Source: Aselliscus stoliczkanus
Taxonomy: Eukaryota > Chordata > Mammalia > Chiroptera > Hipposideridae
Assembly (NCBI GenBank): GCA_033961575.1
Contig: CM066732.1
Location: forward strand, 67,184,687-67,248,686
DNA: 64,000 bases
Direction: 5' to 3'
The notes under the pieces are model-generated. The model was not told the DNA's origin. It was given only the letters and a program-made list of their open reading frames with translations, and ran no database searches. Below are positions 54,733-56,195 of this stretch, piece after piece; the stretch's first letter is position 1; every line of letters begins with the position of its first letter. A program made the position numbers and the translations under genes.

Positions 54733-55971
54733 CATACCAATCATATCAATAAATCATATCTACTTTACCTCTGACATATAATCAGAATCCACACACTTTT
54801 CACTATATTCACCGCTACCCTGGTCACAGCTTCCATTAACTCTAGCCTGGATTATAACAACCGACTCCCTGTTTCCGCCCTTGCCCACCTAAAGTTTACT
54901 TTAAATGTAACATCTAAGACAAGCCTGGAAAACATAAGGTAATTGATGTTACTTCTTTCCTCAAGATGTCCCTCACTCAGAGTAAAAGCCAAAGTTCATT
55001 CAATAGCCCACTAAGCCTTATAAATGAAAGACTCCTAATATTTCTTTAATTTCACTTTGTACTTCTCTTTCTCTTACTCATTTCATTCCACAGTTACTAG
55101 CCTCGTTGATCTTTCTGAAACATGTACCATATGCTGCACCTACTGTTCCCTCTTCCTGGAACTATTTGCTCTTCTCTCTCGATATCTGTGTGGTTTGCTT
55201 CAAGTATTTCTTTCTGAATATGGCCTTCTTTCACCATATTATTTAAAATAGCCCCTCCTCCATATTCCTCTTCTCTGCTTAATCTAACCCACTTTTTTTT
55301 CCTTTTCTTGCCTTCATTTAATGTCTGATTTGCCCCAAATAGAATACAAGATCTATTAGGCAGAAAGTTTTCCCTTTTGTTGACTGCTACATCCCCAGTA
55401 CTTAGCAAAGTACCTGACACATAGGAGGAAATACGGGTTATTAAGCAAATACTGACTTACATTAGGACTTAAAGAGTTTTAGGAAGAAGCCCTTCTGCGG
55501 TCTTATGACACAATTTATGTCAAAGTATCCATTCTTATCAGATCTTTAAAAAATACTTATTGAATCTGAATTGTTTACTAGATTATAAATTCTATCAACC
55601 CTCAAATGAACTATGAAGTTTAGAGAAATCTTTAATTTACTCCATTATGAGGACTTGTTTGTTTGTTTTTTTTTCTGAGGGCAGTGTCACTGGACCTCAT
55701 ATGTGGGACCCGAACCAGGGCCGCTGGCTTCCCAAGCCAGCGCACAACCAGCGTGCCACTCGGCCGGCCCTTTAATTTACTCCAATGTGTCCATTACCTG
55801 AACCAGTTACTTACCTACAGCACATACAGGAACAGAATCTGAATTAAAATCCCGACTATTCTGAAATAAGTTTCTTGATACTCTTTTTCTGCTAAAACAT
55901 AAATCATCATTGACTGGCAGTCCTTGGGAGGGCTTTAATTTTGGAGATGGGATGAAATCATATGCTGAAAA
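5174..55971 (-). CDS. TOGARAM1: TOGARAM1, C-terminal two thirds, multi-exon gene body
   Basis: Spliced minus-strand gene. Joining 19 constitutive exons by AG/GT sites and phase gives 3258 nt in one frame, about 1085 residues, ending in TGA at 5174-5176. Residue strings such as [40 protein letters not shown] and [19 protein letters not shown] match human TOGARAM1 as I remember it. Known family: TOG-array protein that binds tubulin, acts in the primary-cilium axoneme and sets cilium length; it works with ARMC9, and human variants cause Joubert syndrome. Seen here: a Ser/Pro-rich linker (exons 55971 down to about 26117), then two helical-repeat TOG domains, TOG3 (about 22200-14170) and TOG4 (about 10278-5174). 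The N-terminal TOG1/TOG2 exons are outside the window, so the gene is partial at its 5' end. No promoter is visible. Confidence 0.95.
6068..6154 (-). CDS. TOGARAM1: TOGARAM1 TOG4 exon (87 bp)
   Basis: Short exon. Acceptor TTCTTTAG, donor GTAAATATT. Codes [20 protein letters not shown] then QDMTEKLA, with shared codons at both ends (Asp at each junction). Helical HEAT segment of TOG4. Phase 1 to 1, so skipping would stay in frame but remove part of the fold. Confidence 0.95.
6500..7080 (-). mobile_element. L1 fragment (L1M type), antisense
   Basis: 'tttttcactcagcataatg', 'gctattacaaataaagctgc' and 'gggataaatgcctaggaatg' are typical complements of an old L1 3' region. Continues at 7440-7905 after an LTR insertion. 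Confidence 0.7.
7085..7440 (+). mobile_element. LTR relic (ERVL-MaLR-like) nested in L1
   Basis: Reads 'cagactgaacatttatgtcc', 'catatgttgaaacccaatc', 'gggcatttgggaggtgatta', 'gacttcccagcctccagaac', 'gagaaataaatgtttgttg', ending 'gccctaacagactgaaa'. A common ancient mammalian LTR layout; exact subfamily not assigned. It splits the L1. Confidence 0.6.
7440..7905 (-). mobile_element. L1 fragment, antisense, second part
   Basis: 'gcatttccctagtaactagt', 'ttgcccattttctaattgga', 'gagttctttatatagtctag' and 'tctatgacccattttgagtt' are hallmark complements of the L1 3' region. Confidence 0.8.
8134..8353 (-). CDS. TOGARAM1: TOGARAM1 TOG4 exon (220 bp)
   Basis: Acceptor ACTTTCAG, donor GTAAGAAAT. Encodes [60 protein letters not shown] and [13 protein letters not shown]. 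Classic HEAT pattern with D-S-N-S-K-V-N and N-S-K-N-x-G-I-Y loops. Its last base forms Asp with the next exon. Confidence 0.97.
8461..8502 (+). repeat. (CA)n microsatellite
   Basis: About 21 uninterrupted AC units in the intron just upstream (gene sense) of exon 8134-8353. Likely polymorphic. Confidence 0.98.
8600..8672 (+). mobile_element. L1 3' tail fragment with A-rich end
   Basis: 'attgtgttgtacacccgaaa' plus A-rich tract matches the terminal bases of an L1 3'UTR. A SINE has inserted into its tail. Confidence 0.5.
8674..8788 (+). mobile_element. Short tRNA-head SINE
   Basis: 'gggccggccgagtggcgcga', B box 'ggttcggtccc', A tail. Target duplication AAAATCACCCCAA at about 8660-8672 and 8789-8802. 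Confidence 0.9.
9144..9270 (-). mobile_element. Short tRNA-head SINE, minus
   Basis: Complement of the short SINE with (gtt)n tail. Target duplication TAAGCAATTCTTA at 9131-9143 and 9271-9283. Sense orientation relative to TOGARAM1. Confidence 0.9.
10089..10278 (-). CDS. TOGARAM1: TOGARAM1 start of TOG4 (190 bp)
   Basis: Acceptor TTTACTTTAG, donor GTAAGGACA. Reads [63 protein letters not shown]. The [13 protein letters not shown] segment is the first HEAT repeat of TOG4; here the usual TOG Trp position is Phe (DFRDR), consistent with a divergent TOG. Phase 0 at the end. Confidence 0.96.
10390..10830 (-). mobile_element. LTR relic in TOG4 intron
   Basis: 'tttgatgatttgctagcagg', 'ggatacaaagcaaaatcag', 'cagtggagtcacacagta', 'cccagggtttttattggga' follow the order of a familiar ancient ERV LTR in complement. 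No internal region or genes. Subfamily and strand moderately uncertain. Confidence 0.5.
10831..12290. other. Intron, unique AT-rich sequence
   Basis: No exon, SINE or clear transposon recognised. Reading frames here are AT-rich and without coding character. Confidence 0.5.
12299..12417 (-). CDS. TOGARAM1: TOGARAM1 TOG3-TOG4 linker exon (119 bp)
   Basis: Acceptor TATTTATAG, donor GTAGGATCA. Encodes [20 protein letters not shown] then [19 protein letters not shown] and Ser across the junction. Basic, serine-rich inter-domain linker ([15 protein letters not shown]), a candidate phosphorylation and microtubule-lattice contact region (inference). Confidence 0.95.
13290..13560 (+). repeat. L2/MIR-like fragment
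   Basis: 'gggcttcccctcaaggaact' and 'tctcctgaggttaaatagag...gattcaaacctg' look like L2 then MIR pieces. Diverged. Confidence 0.4.
13707..14116 (-). mobile_element. Long (T+ type) SINE, gene-sense
   Basis: Minus-strand long SINE. Tail side 'taaagattttattggggaat' at the left, head 'ggccggccc' complement at the right. Target duplication CCAAATGAACTTTGCT at 13691-13706 and 14117-14132. It lies 37 bp beyond the splice donor of exon 14169-14295 and brings AATAAA in gene sense. Confidence 0.92.
14169..14295 (-). CDS. TOGARAM1: TOGARAM1 end of TOG3 (127 bp)
   Basis: Acceptor ATCTCTAG, donor GTATGTGAA. Completes Arg, then [40 protein letters not shown] and QK, phase 0. The YxGRKML...HP.F..ML helix pair closes the TOG3 solenoid. 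A SINE head lies about 37 bp downstream of the donor. Confidence 0.96.
14300..15390. other. Intron without recognised features
   Basis: Mixed unique sequence between TOG3 exons. I see no transposon, exon or RNA gene I could defend. Confidence 0.4.
15415..15982 (-). mobile_element. Long SINE split by a nested short SINE
   Basis: Minus-strand long SINE with target duplication AACATTTTATGATTTT at 15399-15414 and 15983-15998. Its tail is interrupted by the plus-strand short SINE at 15446-15563. Confidence 0.92.
15446..15563 (+). mobile_element. Short SINE nested in a long SINE
   Basis: Opposite strand to its host, flanked by AAGATTTTATTGGGG at 15431-15445 and 15564-15578. The short form was therefore active after the long form had inserted. 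Confidence 0.92.
16145..16513 (+). mobile_element. LTR relic (ERVL-MaLR-like), left part
   Basis: Starts 'tgtggtatgcgagacttcta'. Contains 'ctgaatctaatctaatcaca' and 'accagccagcaaggaaatg'. The right part (17168-17345) ends 'gtggtaatttgttacacagc'. Split by the SINE 16530-17152. Confidence 0.55.
16530..17152 (-). mobile_element. Multi-head SINE, gene-sense
   Basis: Four tRNA-like modules in a row, visible as repeats of 'gttaagagcgcacactctat' and 'tcttagttg'. Target duplication TGTAAGCAGATTTTT at about 16514-16529 and 17153-17167. Head 'ggccggcc' at the right. Confidence 0.9.
17168..17350 (+). mobile_element. LTR relic, right part
   Basis: 'atcaccttgatttccacctg', 'gttgagccatgccagacttc', 'ccttaaaccactatatgtgg' complete the LTR interrupted at 16514. 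Confidence 0.55.
17570..17725 (+). repeat. MIR with internal duplication
   Basis: 'ttttatagacaaggaaatac' through 'gattgaaacctagccttctg'. The core 'ggctgagtaacttgctt' is present twice in tandem (about 17620-17655). Confidence 0.75.
17760..18165 (-). mobile_element. CR1/L3 LINE fragment
   Basis: On the minus strand: 'agcgatcagtgctggggg', then an open stretch with [13 protein letters not shown], resembling the CR1/L3 reverse-transcriptase tail pattern 'KCKVLHLG'. A 118-residue open frame runs through it but is a LINE remnant, not a host gene. Confidence 0.5.
18263..18421 (-). CDS. TOGARAM1: TOGARAM1 TOG3 exon (159 bp)
   Basis: Acceptor CCTTATAG, donor GTGAATAGC. One base completes Ser (GGQS), then [40 protein letters not shown] and [16 protein letters not shown] helices of TOG3. 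The intron to 14295 (about 4 kb) carries a nested SINE, an LTR relic, a MIR and a CR1/L3 fragment. Confidence 0.96.
18841..19076 (-). CDS. TOGARAM1: TOGARAM1 TOG3 exon (236 bp)
   Basis: Acceptor TTTTTTTAG, donor GTAATGCTC. Encodes [60 protein letters not shown] and [18 protein letters not shown]. Two HEAT repeats of TOG3 with the conserved N-L-R-S basic loop and R-x-D-V-D-K-A-L helix. Nearly identical to the human sequence as I recall it, fitting strong constraint on the domain. Confidence 0.96.
19371..19476 (-). CDS. TOGARAM1: TOGARAM1 TOG3 exon (106 bp)
   Basis: Acceptor TTTTTCATAG, donor GTAAACTTA. One base completes Trp; then [20 protein letters not shown] and [15 protein letters not shown], ending in phase 0. 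The W-E-K-K...L pattern is the typical first intra-HEAT loop of a TOG domain, which contacts tubulin in related proteins. A sense-oriented SINE ends about 70 nt upstream of the acceptor. Confidence 0.96.
19546..19984 (-). mobile_element. Long SINE, gene-sense, 70 bp from an acceptor
   Basis: Tail at left with degraded A/T run, head 'ggccggccc' complement at right. Target duplication AAGATGTCTTTTT / AAGATATCTTTTT at about 19534 and 19985. It lies just upstream of the acceptor of exon 19371-19476. Confidence 0.88.
19985..20640. other. Intron, unassigned sequence
   Basis: No repeat family or exon recognised. AT-rich with a few purine runs. Confidence 0.35.
20670..20905 (-). repeat. hAT-type MER element, degraded
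   Basis: 'gttagcaaactatggttcac', 'gtaaagtttattggcacaca', 'ggctgcttttgtacaac', 'cagaaaaagattgccagcc' match the order of a widespread non-autonomous hAT element in mammals. Exact name not assigned. Confidence 0.55.
21141..21271 (+). mobile_element. Short tRNA-head SINE
   Basis: Head 'ggcctgctgagtggtgcagt', B box 'ggttcgggtcc', (aaac)n tail. Target duplication AAAGAAGGGAGTGT at 21127-21140 and 21272-21285. Confidence 0.9.
22100..22253 (-). CDS. TOGARAM1: TOGARAM1 exon, linker into start of TOG3 (154 bp)
   Basis: Acceptor TGTTTTAG, donor GTAAGTTCA. Reads [20 protein letters not shown] then [20 protein letters not shown] and [11 protein letters not shown] across the junction. The last part ([14 protein letters not shown]) starts the first HEAT-like helix of TOG3, with the conserved Asp-Trp of TOG repeats. 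Opposite-orientation long SINEs flank the exon at 19546-19984 and 22902-23346. Confidence 0.95.
22765..22890 (+). repeat. L2-like fragment
   Basis: 'ctagatgttggggaaacaaa' and 'gagagctcaccctgaggga' resemble L2 3' sequence. Confidence 0.45.
22902..23346 (+). mobile_element. Long SINE, antisense to the gene
   Basis: Degraded head 'ggcctggggaatagagcgtt', B box region 'caattcagatcc', body 'aactagactgaagaaca', A tail. Target duplication ATCAAAGAG near 22893 and 23347. Confidence 0.88.
23427..23538 (-). mobile_element. Short tRNA-head SINE, minus
   Basis: 'gagggcagtgtcactggccc' through 'cactcggccggtcc'. Target duplication AGGTATTTTTTA at 23415 and about 23540. Confidence 0.88.
23725..23892 (+). 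repeat. MIR, left part
   Basis: 'gataactgctttacaaactt' and 'tattttgcagctgagaaaat' are diverged MIR. It resumes near 24390 after a SINE insertion ('ggcaggacttagatctagat'). Confidence 0.55.
23893..24390 (+). mobile_element. Multi-head SINE inside a MIR
   Basis: 'ggttggcctagtggctcagt', repeated 'ctcctaacaacaaggttgcc'-like modules, tail 'ccccaataaaatcttt'. Flanks carry ATTTATTCAA / ATATTATTCAA. Confidence 0.85.
24870..25254 (-). mobile_element. Long SINE, gene-sense, inside a MIR
   Basis: Complement of the long form, head 'cactcagccagccc'. The left flank is a MIR ('cacagatgaagaaactaaag'). Flanking duplication is about 'gattttattctt', imperfect. Confidence 0.85.
25294..25771 (+). mobile_element. 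Multi-head SINE abutting a cassette exon donor
   Basis: Plus-strand multi-unit SINE ('ggcaggcccagtggctcagt', B box 'ggttcgattcc'), ending in 13 A at 25763-25775. Left duplication AAAAGTGACTAACTTGA (25277-25293) versus right AAAAGTGACTTACCTGA (25772-25788). The right copy contains the 5' splice site of exon 25785-25901. Confidence 0.88.
25785..25901 (-). CDS. TOGARAM1: TOGARAM1 cassette exon, intact (117 bp)
   Basis: Acceptor CCCTTCTAG, donor CAG|GTAAGTCAC. Phase 1 to 1, 38 full codons: [20 protein letters not shown] then [18 protein letters not shown]. Skipping joins MASES-EASPG, which is the order I recall for the human main isoform, so inclusion is optional (+39 residues). The donor is inside the right-hand target-site duplication of a plus-strand SINE at 25294-25771, and a run of T (gene sense) starts about 10 nt into the intron. 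Confidence 0.75.
26117..26270 (-). CDS. TOGARAM1: TOGARAM1 linker exon (154 bp)
   Basis: Acceptor TTCTTGCAG, donor GTAAGTGGA. Starts [20 protein letters not shown] and [20 protein letters not shown], ends [11 protein letters not shown] plus one base. Highly charged, probably helical or coiled segment ([11 protein letters not shown]) ahead of TOG3. The single overhanging base can join either the cassette exon 25785-25901 or exon 22100-22253. Confidence 0.95.
26519..26598. mobile_element. 80-bp mariner-type palindromic MITE
   Basis: Near-perfect terminal inverted repeats: 'ctgggttgtcagagaagtca' at the left, and 'catgacttttccgacaaccc' at the right. Flanked by TA on both sides (26517-26518, 26599-26600). 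Confidence 0.85.
26906..27081 (-). CDS. TOGARAM1: TOGARAM1 linker exon (176 bp)
   Basis: Acceptor TGATTTCAG, donor GTAAGGTTA. Reads [40 protein letters not shown], then [18 protein letters not shown], ending in phase 0. Linker segment with a PPPG turn. Intron to the next exon is about 0.6 kb and holds a small mariner-type MITE. Confidence 0.94.
27120..27610 (+). repeat. L2-like LINE fragment
   Basis: 'aaagctcttgccttcaagaa', 'ggtggggatgcttaaaagca' and 'agccaatctgaagaaggcct' follow the L2 3' half. Diverged. Confidence 0.45.
28251..28337 (-). CDS. TOGARAM1: TOGARAM1 linker exon (87 bp)
   Basis: Acceptor GGATTTGCAG, donor GTATTTCAA. Phase 1 to 1, 28 codons: [20 protein letters not shown] then DSVVVVGK. 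Linker sequence closely matching the human protein as remembered ([17 protein letters not shown]). Confidence 0.92.
28582..28698 (+). mobile_element. Short tRNA-head SINE
   Basis: 'ggccggccaagtggcgcggt', B box 'agttcgggtctc' (degraded), A tail of about 22. Confidence 0.9.
28850..28975 (+). repeat. L2 3' end
   Basis: 'gactgtgagctctgtgggga' and 'gctcagcacatagtcggtgt' plus 'tcaataaat' are L2 3' end signatures. Confidence 0.65.
29060..29227 (-). mobile_element. Short SINE, second head type
   Basis: 'gctgagccatcctaccatct', 'gctcgggctgggcatcgaac', 'cactcggccggccc'. A two-module form ending in a T run. Flanking TTAAAAACCTGTTTT at about 29046 and 29228. Same type as 32097-32264. Confidence 0.85.
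29640..29910 (-). pseudogene. TOGARAM1: TOGARAM1 cassette exon, broken by frameshift and stop
   Basis: Candidate exon with acceptor ATACAAAG before 29910 and donor GTAATATTT after 29640. The first part reads [20 protein letters not shown] then [13 protein letters not shown] before TAA at 29807-29809. One base over, the frame continues [20 protein letters not shown] and RNTGSELHI to an in-frame TGA at 29722-29724. It then reads [20 protein letters not shown] up to the donor. Flanking phases need a multiple of three; the exon is 271 bp, fitting a one-base insertion between about 29810 and 29840. Inclusion would truncate the protein before TOG3. It may be a lost alternative exon or a poison exon. 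Confidence 0.6.
30084..30202 (+). mobile_element. Short tRNA-head SINE
   Basis: Near-consensus head, A tail with a terminal 'aaaagaaagg'. Target duplication AAGAAAGGGCATCTGG at 30068-30083 and 30203-30218. Close spacing of B box to tail makes this a clean reference copy. Confidence 0.93.
30270..30699 (+). mobile_element. Long (T+ type) SINE
   Basis: 'gggccagctgagtggcgtgg' to 'ccccaataaaatctttaaaa'. Target duplication AAGAATGCTAGAG at 30257-30269 and 30700-30712. Contains the AATAAA plus TCTTT pair. Confidence 0.93.
30715..31180 (+). repeat. L2-like LINE fragment
   Basis: 'ggtaggaaatttattctgtg', 'aagataactctggaagagta' and 'agaacagggaggatgagtca' have L2 character. Low confidence on limits. 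Confidence 0.35.
31180..32083. other. Intron, unique AT-rich sequence
   Basis: No recognisable repeat, exon or RNA gene. Confidence 0.4.
32097..32264 (-). mobile_element. Short SINE, second head type
   Basis: 'ctgccacccattggcagctc', 'gctcgggctggacatcgaac', 'gctgctcggctggcc'. Target duplication CCACCCCATTTTA at 32084-32096 and 32266-32278. Confidence 0.9.
32595..32747 (-). CDS. TOGARAM1: TOGARAM1 cassette exon, intact (153 bp)
   Basis: Acceptor TTTTATAG, donor GTTAGTAAA. Open for 50 codons in the phase set by its neighbours: [20 protein letters not shown], then [18 protein letters not shown] and [12 protein letters not shown]. Phase 1 on both sides, length a multiple of three, so it adds 51 residues or is skipped cleanly. 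I do not recall it in the main human protein, hence the cassette call. The lack of stops and the exact phase fit support a real exon; expression is unproven. Confidence 0.75.
33270..33485 (+). repeat. MIR, fairly long
   Basis: 'ggcaagacactcaaccttgt', 'tgtaaaatgggaataacagt' and 'gcttagcatagtgtctagca' match MIR along most of its length. Confidence 0.8.
33523..33692 (+). mobile_element. Short SINE with expanded (AAAAT)n tail
   Basis: Head 'ggggctggttgagtgatgca'. The tail has grown into an AAAAT microsatellite (about 33620-33690). Target duplication AAAATAAAATGAATC. Confidence 0.9.
34195..35940 (+). mobile_element. L1 3' end (ORF2 tail and 3'UTR)
   Basis: Plus-strand L1 relic: 'caatggaacaaaacagaggg', 'tacaacaaaggagcaaagaa', 'gaaaacatgctcaacatcac', 'gtgcactgttggtgggattg', 'cacaatggaatattattcac', ending 'gttgtacacctgaaactaat'. 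Broken by stops and by another L1 tail at about 34765-34990. Antisense to TOGARAM1. Confidence 0.9.
34765..34990 (+). mobile_element. Second L1 3'UTR nested in the L1
   Basis: (AT)n and (GA)n runs, then 'gaagatagtcaacagtattg' and 'gtagcttgggggagggggat', ending 'gtaataaaaactaaataaaa'. It interrupts the ORF2 tail of the host L1, which resumes at 'aataggcagaaggtctgaat'. Confidence 0.6.
36325..36492 (+). repeat. MER5A-like hAT element
   Basis: 'gttacttgttagaaacacag', 'gccccagaatctgtatgtt', 'aagtttgagaacctctg' match the MER5A layout. Confidence 0.7.
36806..36910 (-). mobile_element. Short tRNA-head SINE, minus
   Basis: 'gggcagtgtcactggccctc' to 'gccactcggctggcc'. Target duplication TATATATTTCTTT at 36793-36805 and 36911-36923. 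Confidence 0.93.
36980..37063 (+). repeat. MIR split by a SINE, left part
   Basis: 'agaagaggaaactgagtttc' is the MIR core. It resumes at 37502 ('ggcagtagagtaacttgcac'). Confidence 0.65.
37064..37499 (+). mobile_element. Long SINE inside a MIR
   Basis: 'aggccgagtggcttgggagt' head, body 'caactagactgaagaacaaa', tail 'ccccaataaaatctt' plus A. Target duplication about GCAGTAAAGTAAC / GCAGTAGAGTAAC. Confidence 0.88.
37840..38230 (+). repeat. L2-like LINE fragment
   Basis: 'ggggccagatcatggaagaa', 'ccatggggaatggattgtaa' are typical of an old LINE 3' half. Confidence 0.45.
38625..38785 (+). repeat. MER5A-like fragment
   Basis: 'gctgcatattagaatccctt' then 'ggagaaccttcaaaactctg'. Diverged. Confidence 0.5.
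38970..39070 (-). CDS. TOGARAM1: TOGARAM1 linker exon (101 bp)
   Basis: Acceptor CATTGTAG, donor GTATTCTAT. One base completes ATG from the previous exon; then [20 protein letters not shown] and [13 protein letters not shown], ending one base into a Gly codon. In the human main isoform as I recall it, this exon joins directly to the [12 protein letters not shown] exon (28251-28337), skipping two cassette exons that lie between them here. Confidence 0.92.
39071..40630. other. Intron, mostly unique AT-rich sequence
   Basis: No exon between 38970-39070 and 41685-41917 was found. Apart from short TA runs at about 40225-40250 I recognise nothing before the SINE at 40637. Confidence 0.4.
40637..40757 (+). 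mobile_element. Short tRNA-head SINE
   Basis: 'gggccggccgagtggcgtgg', B box 'ggttcaggtcc', long A tail. Target duplication CTAAATATTTACTTCTA at about 40620-40636 and 40761-40777. Confidence 0.93.
40820..41130 (+). mobile_element. L1 3' fragment (L1M type)
   Basis: 'tgacagcaccaagtgttcat', 'catacattgctggtgggagt', 'ctaccctatggcctagaaat' are L1M 3' region signatures, diverged. Confidence 0.7.
41685..41917 (-). CDS. TOGARAM1: TOGARAM1 linker exon (233 bp)
   Basis: Acceptor TTTTCTTAG; starts in phase 0 with [21 protein letters not shown] basic patch (AAKKRAK) could be a nuclear or tubulin-binding signal, but that is inference. It continues [20 protein letters not shown] and [19 protein letters not shown], and ends [10 protein letters not shown] across the junction. 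The donor is AAT|GTATTTTAC, lacking the usual G before GT. Retention would add only YFTF and a stop. Confidence 0.93.
42424..42573 (+). mobile_element. Short SINE with (AAAT)n tail
   Basis: 'gggccggccgagtggcgcgg' then an AAAT microsatellite of about 11 units. Target duplication AAACCTAACACCAG at about 42411 and 42574. Confidence 0.92.
43211..43616 (+). mobile_element. Long SINE about 20 bp from a splice donor
   Basis: 'ggggcggccgagtggcacat' to 'ccccaataaaatctttaaaa'. Target duplication AAAAATGATATTTGG at 43197-43211 and about 43617-43632. Antisense to the gene; the right duplication ends about 5 bp before the donor of exon 43639-43901. Confidence 0.92.
43639..43901 (-). CDS. TOGARAM1: TOGARAM1 linker exon (263 bp)
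   Basis: Acceptor TTCACACAG, donor GTTAGAACC. It begins with two bases that complete GGA, then [37 protein letters not shown] and [15 protein letters not shown], and ends DKDLDQEE in phase 0. The PVPPIPR motif looks like a possible SH3/WW-type ligand (inference). The donor lies about 20 bp from an antisense SINE whose poly-T tract follows the splice site. Confidence 0.95.
43905..45058. other. Intron, unassigned sequence
   Basis: Old-repeat texture in places (for example 'cagtaatactggtcactggg') but no family I can name. Confidence 0.35.
45062..45361 (-). CDS. TOGARAM1: TOGARAM1 linker exon (300 bp)
   Basis: Largest internal exon here. Acceptor TTCTTATAG, donor GTAAAAATT. The ~100 residues run [17 protein letters not shown], then a proline/serine-rich stretch ([19 protein letters not shown]), several S/T-P sites ([17 protein letters not shown]) and [15 protein letters not shown]. 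The pattern suggests an unstructured, possibly phosphorylated linker between the N- and C-terminal TOG pairs. Phase 1 to phase 1. Confidence 0.93.
45390..45433 (+). repeat. (TA)n microsatellite
   Basis: About 20 TA units with two interruptions, 30 bp upstream (gene sense) of the acceptor of exon 45062-45361. Confidence 0.95.
45440..46165 (-). mobile_element. L1 ORF2 fragment, antisense strand
   Basis: 'cagtgccactttttgaacca', 'aatgacattgaatttactgg', 'ggatctcttttattcaggtc' are complements of L1 ORF2. The matching next segment of L1 appears at 48190-49420. Confidence 0.75.
46190..46400 (+). repeat. MIR, nearly full length
   Basis: 'gctaatgtttattgagccct', 'ctatgtgcatgtggtgttct', 'aatcctcacaagaatcctgt', 'aaattgctaaaagtcacaca'. 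Confidence 0.85.
46467..46573 (-). mobile_element. Short tRNA-head SINE, minus
   Basis: 'gagggcagtgtcactagacc' to 'cacttggccggtcc'. Flanking AAATTTATATTTTTA / AAATTTATACTTTTA. Confidence 0.92.
46620..46900 (+). mobile_element. L2-like LINE 3' region, left part
   Basis: 'ccaaaacaaaacctgatttc', 'agttgctcaggccaacagcg', 'catccttgactcctcttttc'. Continues at 47594 after mariner insertions. Confidence 0.6.
46903..47021. mobile_element. 119-bp mariner-type MITE
   Basis: Inverted ends 'cagggtgaccactaagtctg' and 'caaacttttcggccaccctg', with inner complementarity 'gcttaggt'/'acctaagt'. TA at 46901-46902 and 47022-47023. Confidence 0.85.
47024..47591 (+). mobile_element. Internally deleted mariner with transposase remnant
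   Basis: Ends are inverted repeats around 'gacaattaagttcacgaac' and 'gcaaacttaattgttcaacc', flanked by TA. An open stretch at 47202-47489 keeps the mariner motifs HHDKAPAHT (second catalytic Asp) and [13 protein letters not shown] (third Asp), in DD34D spacing, then [11 protein letters not shown]. The N-terminal DNA-binding part and first catalytic Asp are lost, so it is inactive. Confidence 0.9.
47594..48170 (+). mobile_element. L2-like LINE 3' region, right part
   Basis: 'cctaactggtttgcttcata', 'ccaatgacttcctgcctcaa', 'agatatccacgtggctcact', 'cagcacttatctccattctt'. A 183-residue open frame here is a by-product. Confidence 0.6.
48190..48273 (-). mobile_element. L1 ORF2 fragment, antisense
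   Basis: 'gtgtcttgttcttgacttta' complements L1 ORF2 just beyond the piece ending at 46165. Continues after the Tigger element at 48640-49420. Confidence 0.65.
48276..48632 (+). mobile_element. Tigger/pogo-type deletion derivative
   Basis: Inverted ends 'cagtaagaccccgacttacg' and 'cgtaagtcgaggacttactg'. Inside, an ATG at 48475 opens [19 protein letters not shown] and stops, resembling the start of a Tigger transposase. Transposase body is deleted. Confidence 0.85.
48640..49420 (-). mobile_element. L1 ORF2 fragment, antisense, continued
   Basis: 'ttttactgcatctattgaca', 'gatttggtttgctaatactt', 'aggtctattcagtttttcta' are complements of L1 ORF2 in the expected order. Confidence 0.8.
49488..50172 (+). 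mobile_element. Pogo/Tigger-type MER element
   Basis: 'cagtagttacccccttatta', 'aggttccaagaccccatgtg', 'ctatacatacctaccaaggt', 'gagatttcatcacgctactc', ending 'gaaaagagggattactgt'. The left end, including the terminus, is duplicated in tandem ('ccgagtacagtagttacccc'). Confidence 0.7.
50214..50328 (-). mobile_element. Short tRNA-head SINE, minus
   Basis: 'gagggcagtgtcactggccc' to 'cactcggccggcc'. Target duplication TCTCCCATTCTATTTA-like at about 50190 and 50329. Confidence 0.92.
50340..51760. other. Intron, L1-like start then unassigned
   Basis: 50340-50760 has L1-antisense texture ('ctttttactcctcaactaat'). From 50800 to 51760 I recognise no repeat or exon. Confidence 0.3.
51781..52232 (+). 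mobile_element. Long SINE
   Basis: 'ggccggccgagtggcgcatt' to 'ccccaataaaatctta' plus A tail. Target duplication AAGAAATCCCTTCA at 51767-51780 and 52233-52247. Confidence 0.93.
52671..52805 (-). CDS. TOGARAM1: TOGARAM1 linker exon (135 bp)
   Basis: Acceptor CTTCCAAAG, donor GTTTAAATT (weak). Phase 1 to phase 1, 45 codons reading [20 protein letters not shown] to GTTNSHQDK. It splices to the next exon to form the GTG (V) codon of DKVYTSLNF. Disordered linker with several Gly/Thr residues and two Cys. Being phase-symmetric it could be skipped in frame, but I remember it in the main human protein. Confidence 0.9.
53330..53700 (+). repeat. MIR and L2-like pieces
   Basis: 'cctctataaaatgagtcgat' with 'gacactctatgatttt' looks MIR-like; 'gtccagctaagtccaacctc' looks L2-like. 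Confidence 0.5.
54073..54304 (+). mobile_element. 5'-truncated long SINE
   Basis: Only the 3' half of the long form ('ggctggcagccaagcgtgag' onward) is present, yet it has its own target duplication AAAGTATGAGCTCA at about 54060-54072 and 54305-54318. It inserted already truncated and without its tRNA promoter. Confidence 0.88.
54650..54727 (+). repeat. (TC)n microsatellite
   Basis: 'ttctcttctc' units grade into about 30 TC units with one break. Confidence 0.97.
54780..55440 (+). mobile_element. L2-like LINE 3' region
   Basis: 'ctctagcctggattataaca', 'cactcagagtaaaagccaaa', 'tgttccctcttcctggaact', 'cccagtacttagcaaagtac'. Same family as 46620-48170. Confidence 0.65.
55645..55770 (-). mobile_element. 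Short tRNA-head SINE, minus
   Basis: 'gagggcagtgtcactggacc' to 'cactcggccggccc'. Target duplication TTTAATTTACTCCA at 55631-55644 and 55771-55784. About 45 bp beyond the donor of exon 55815-55971. Confidence 0.93.
55815..55971 (-). CDS. TOGARAM1: TOGARAM1 linker exon (157 bp)
   Basis: First confidently placed exon in the window. Acceptor ...GTTCTTAG before 55971, donor GTAAGTAAC after 55815. It starts in phase 0 ([17 protein letters not shown]...) and ends ...VPVCAV plus one base. It encodes a low-complexity basic/serine stretch of the central linker with [17 protein letters not shown] minus-strand SINE lies only about 45 bp downstream of the donor. Confidence 0.9.
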
Positions 55972-56195
55972 CTAAGAACAGAATAAGTTAGCAAATTTGT
56001 GCTGACTACGTGTAATAAATGAGAGAATAATTTAGACCCAATTATGAAATTCAGAGTAAAAAAATTAAATATCAAATATATAATGAGACAAGTAAACATT
56101 CACATACAGCATGGTACACTAACAGTACTTTTCATTCTATGATAGAAATACCATTTTCTCCCTCTTCTTACTACTTTACCCCAAATCTTTTCTGT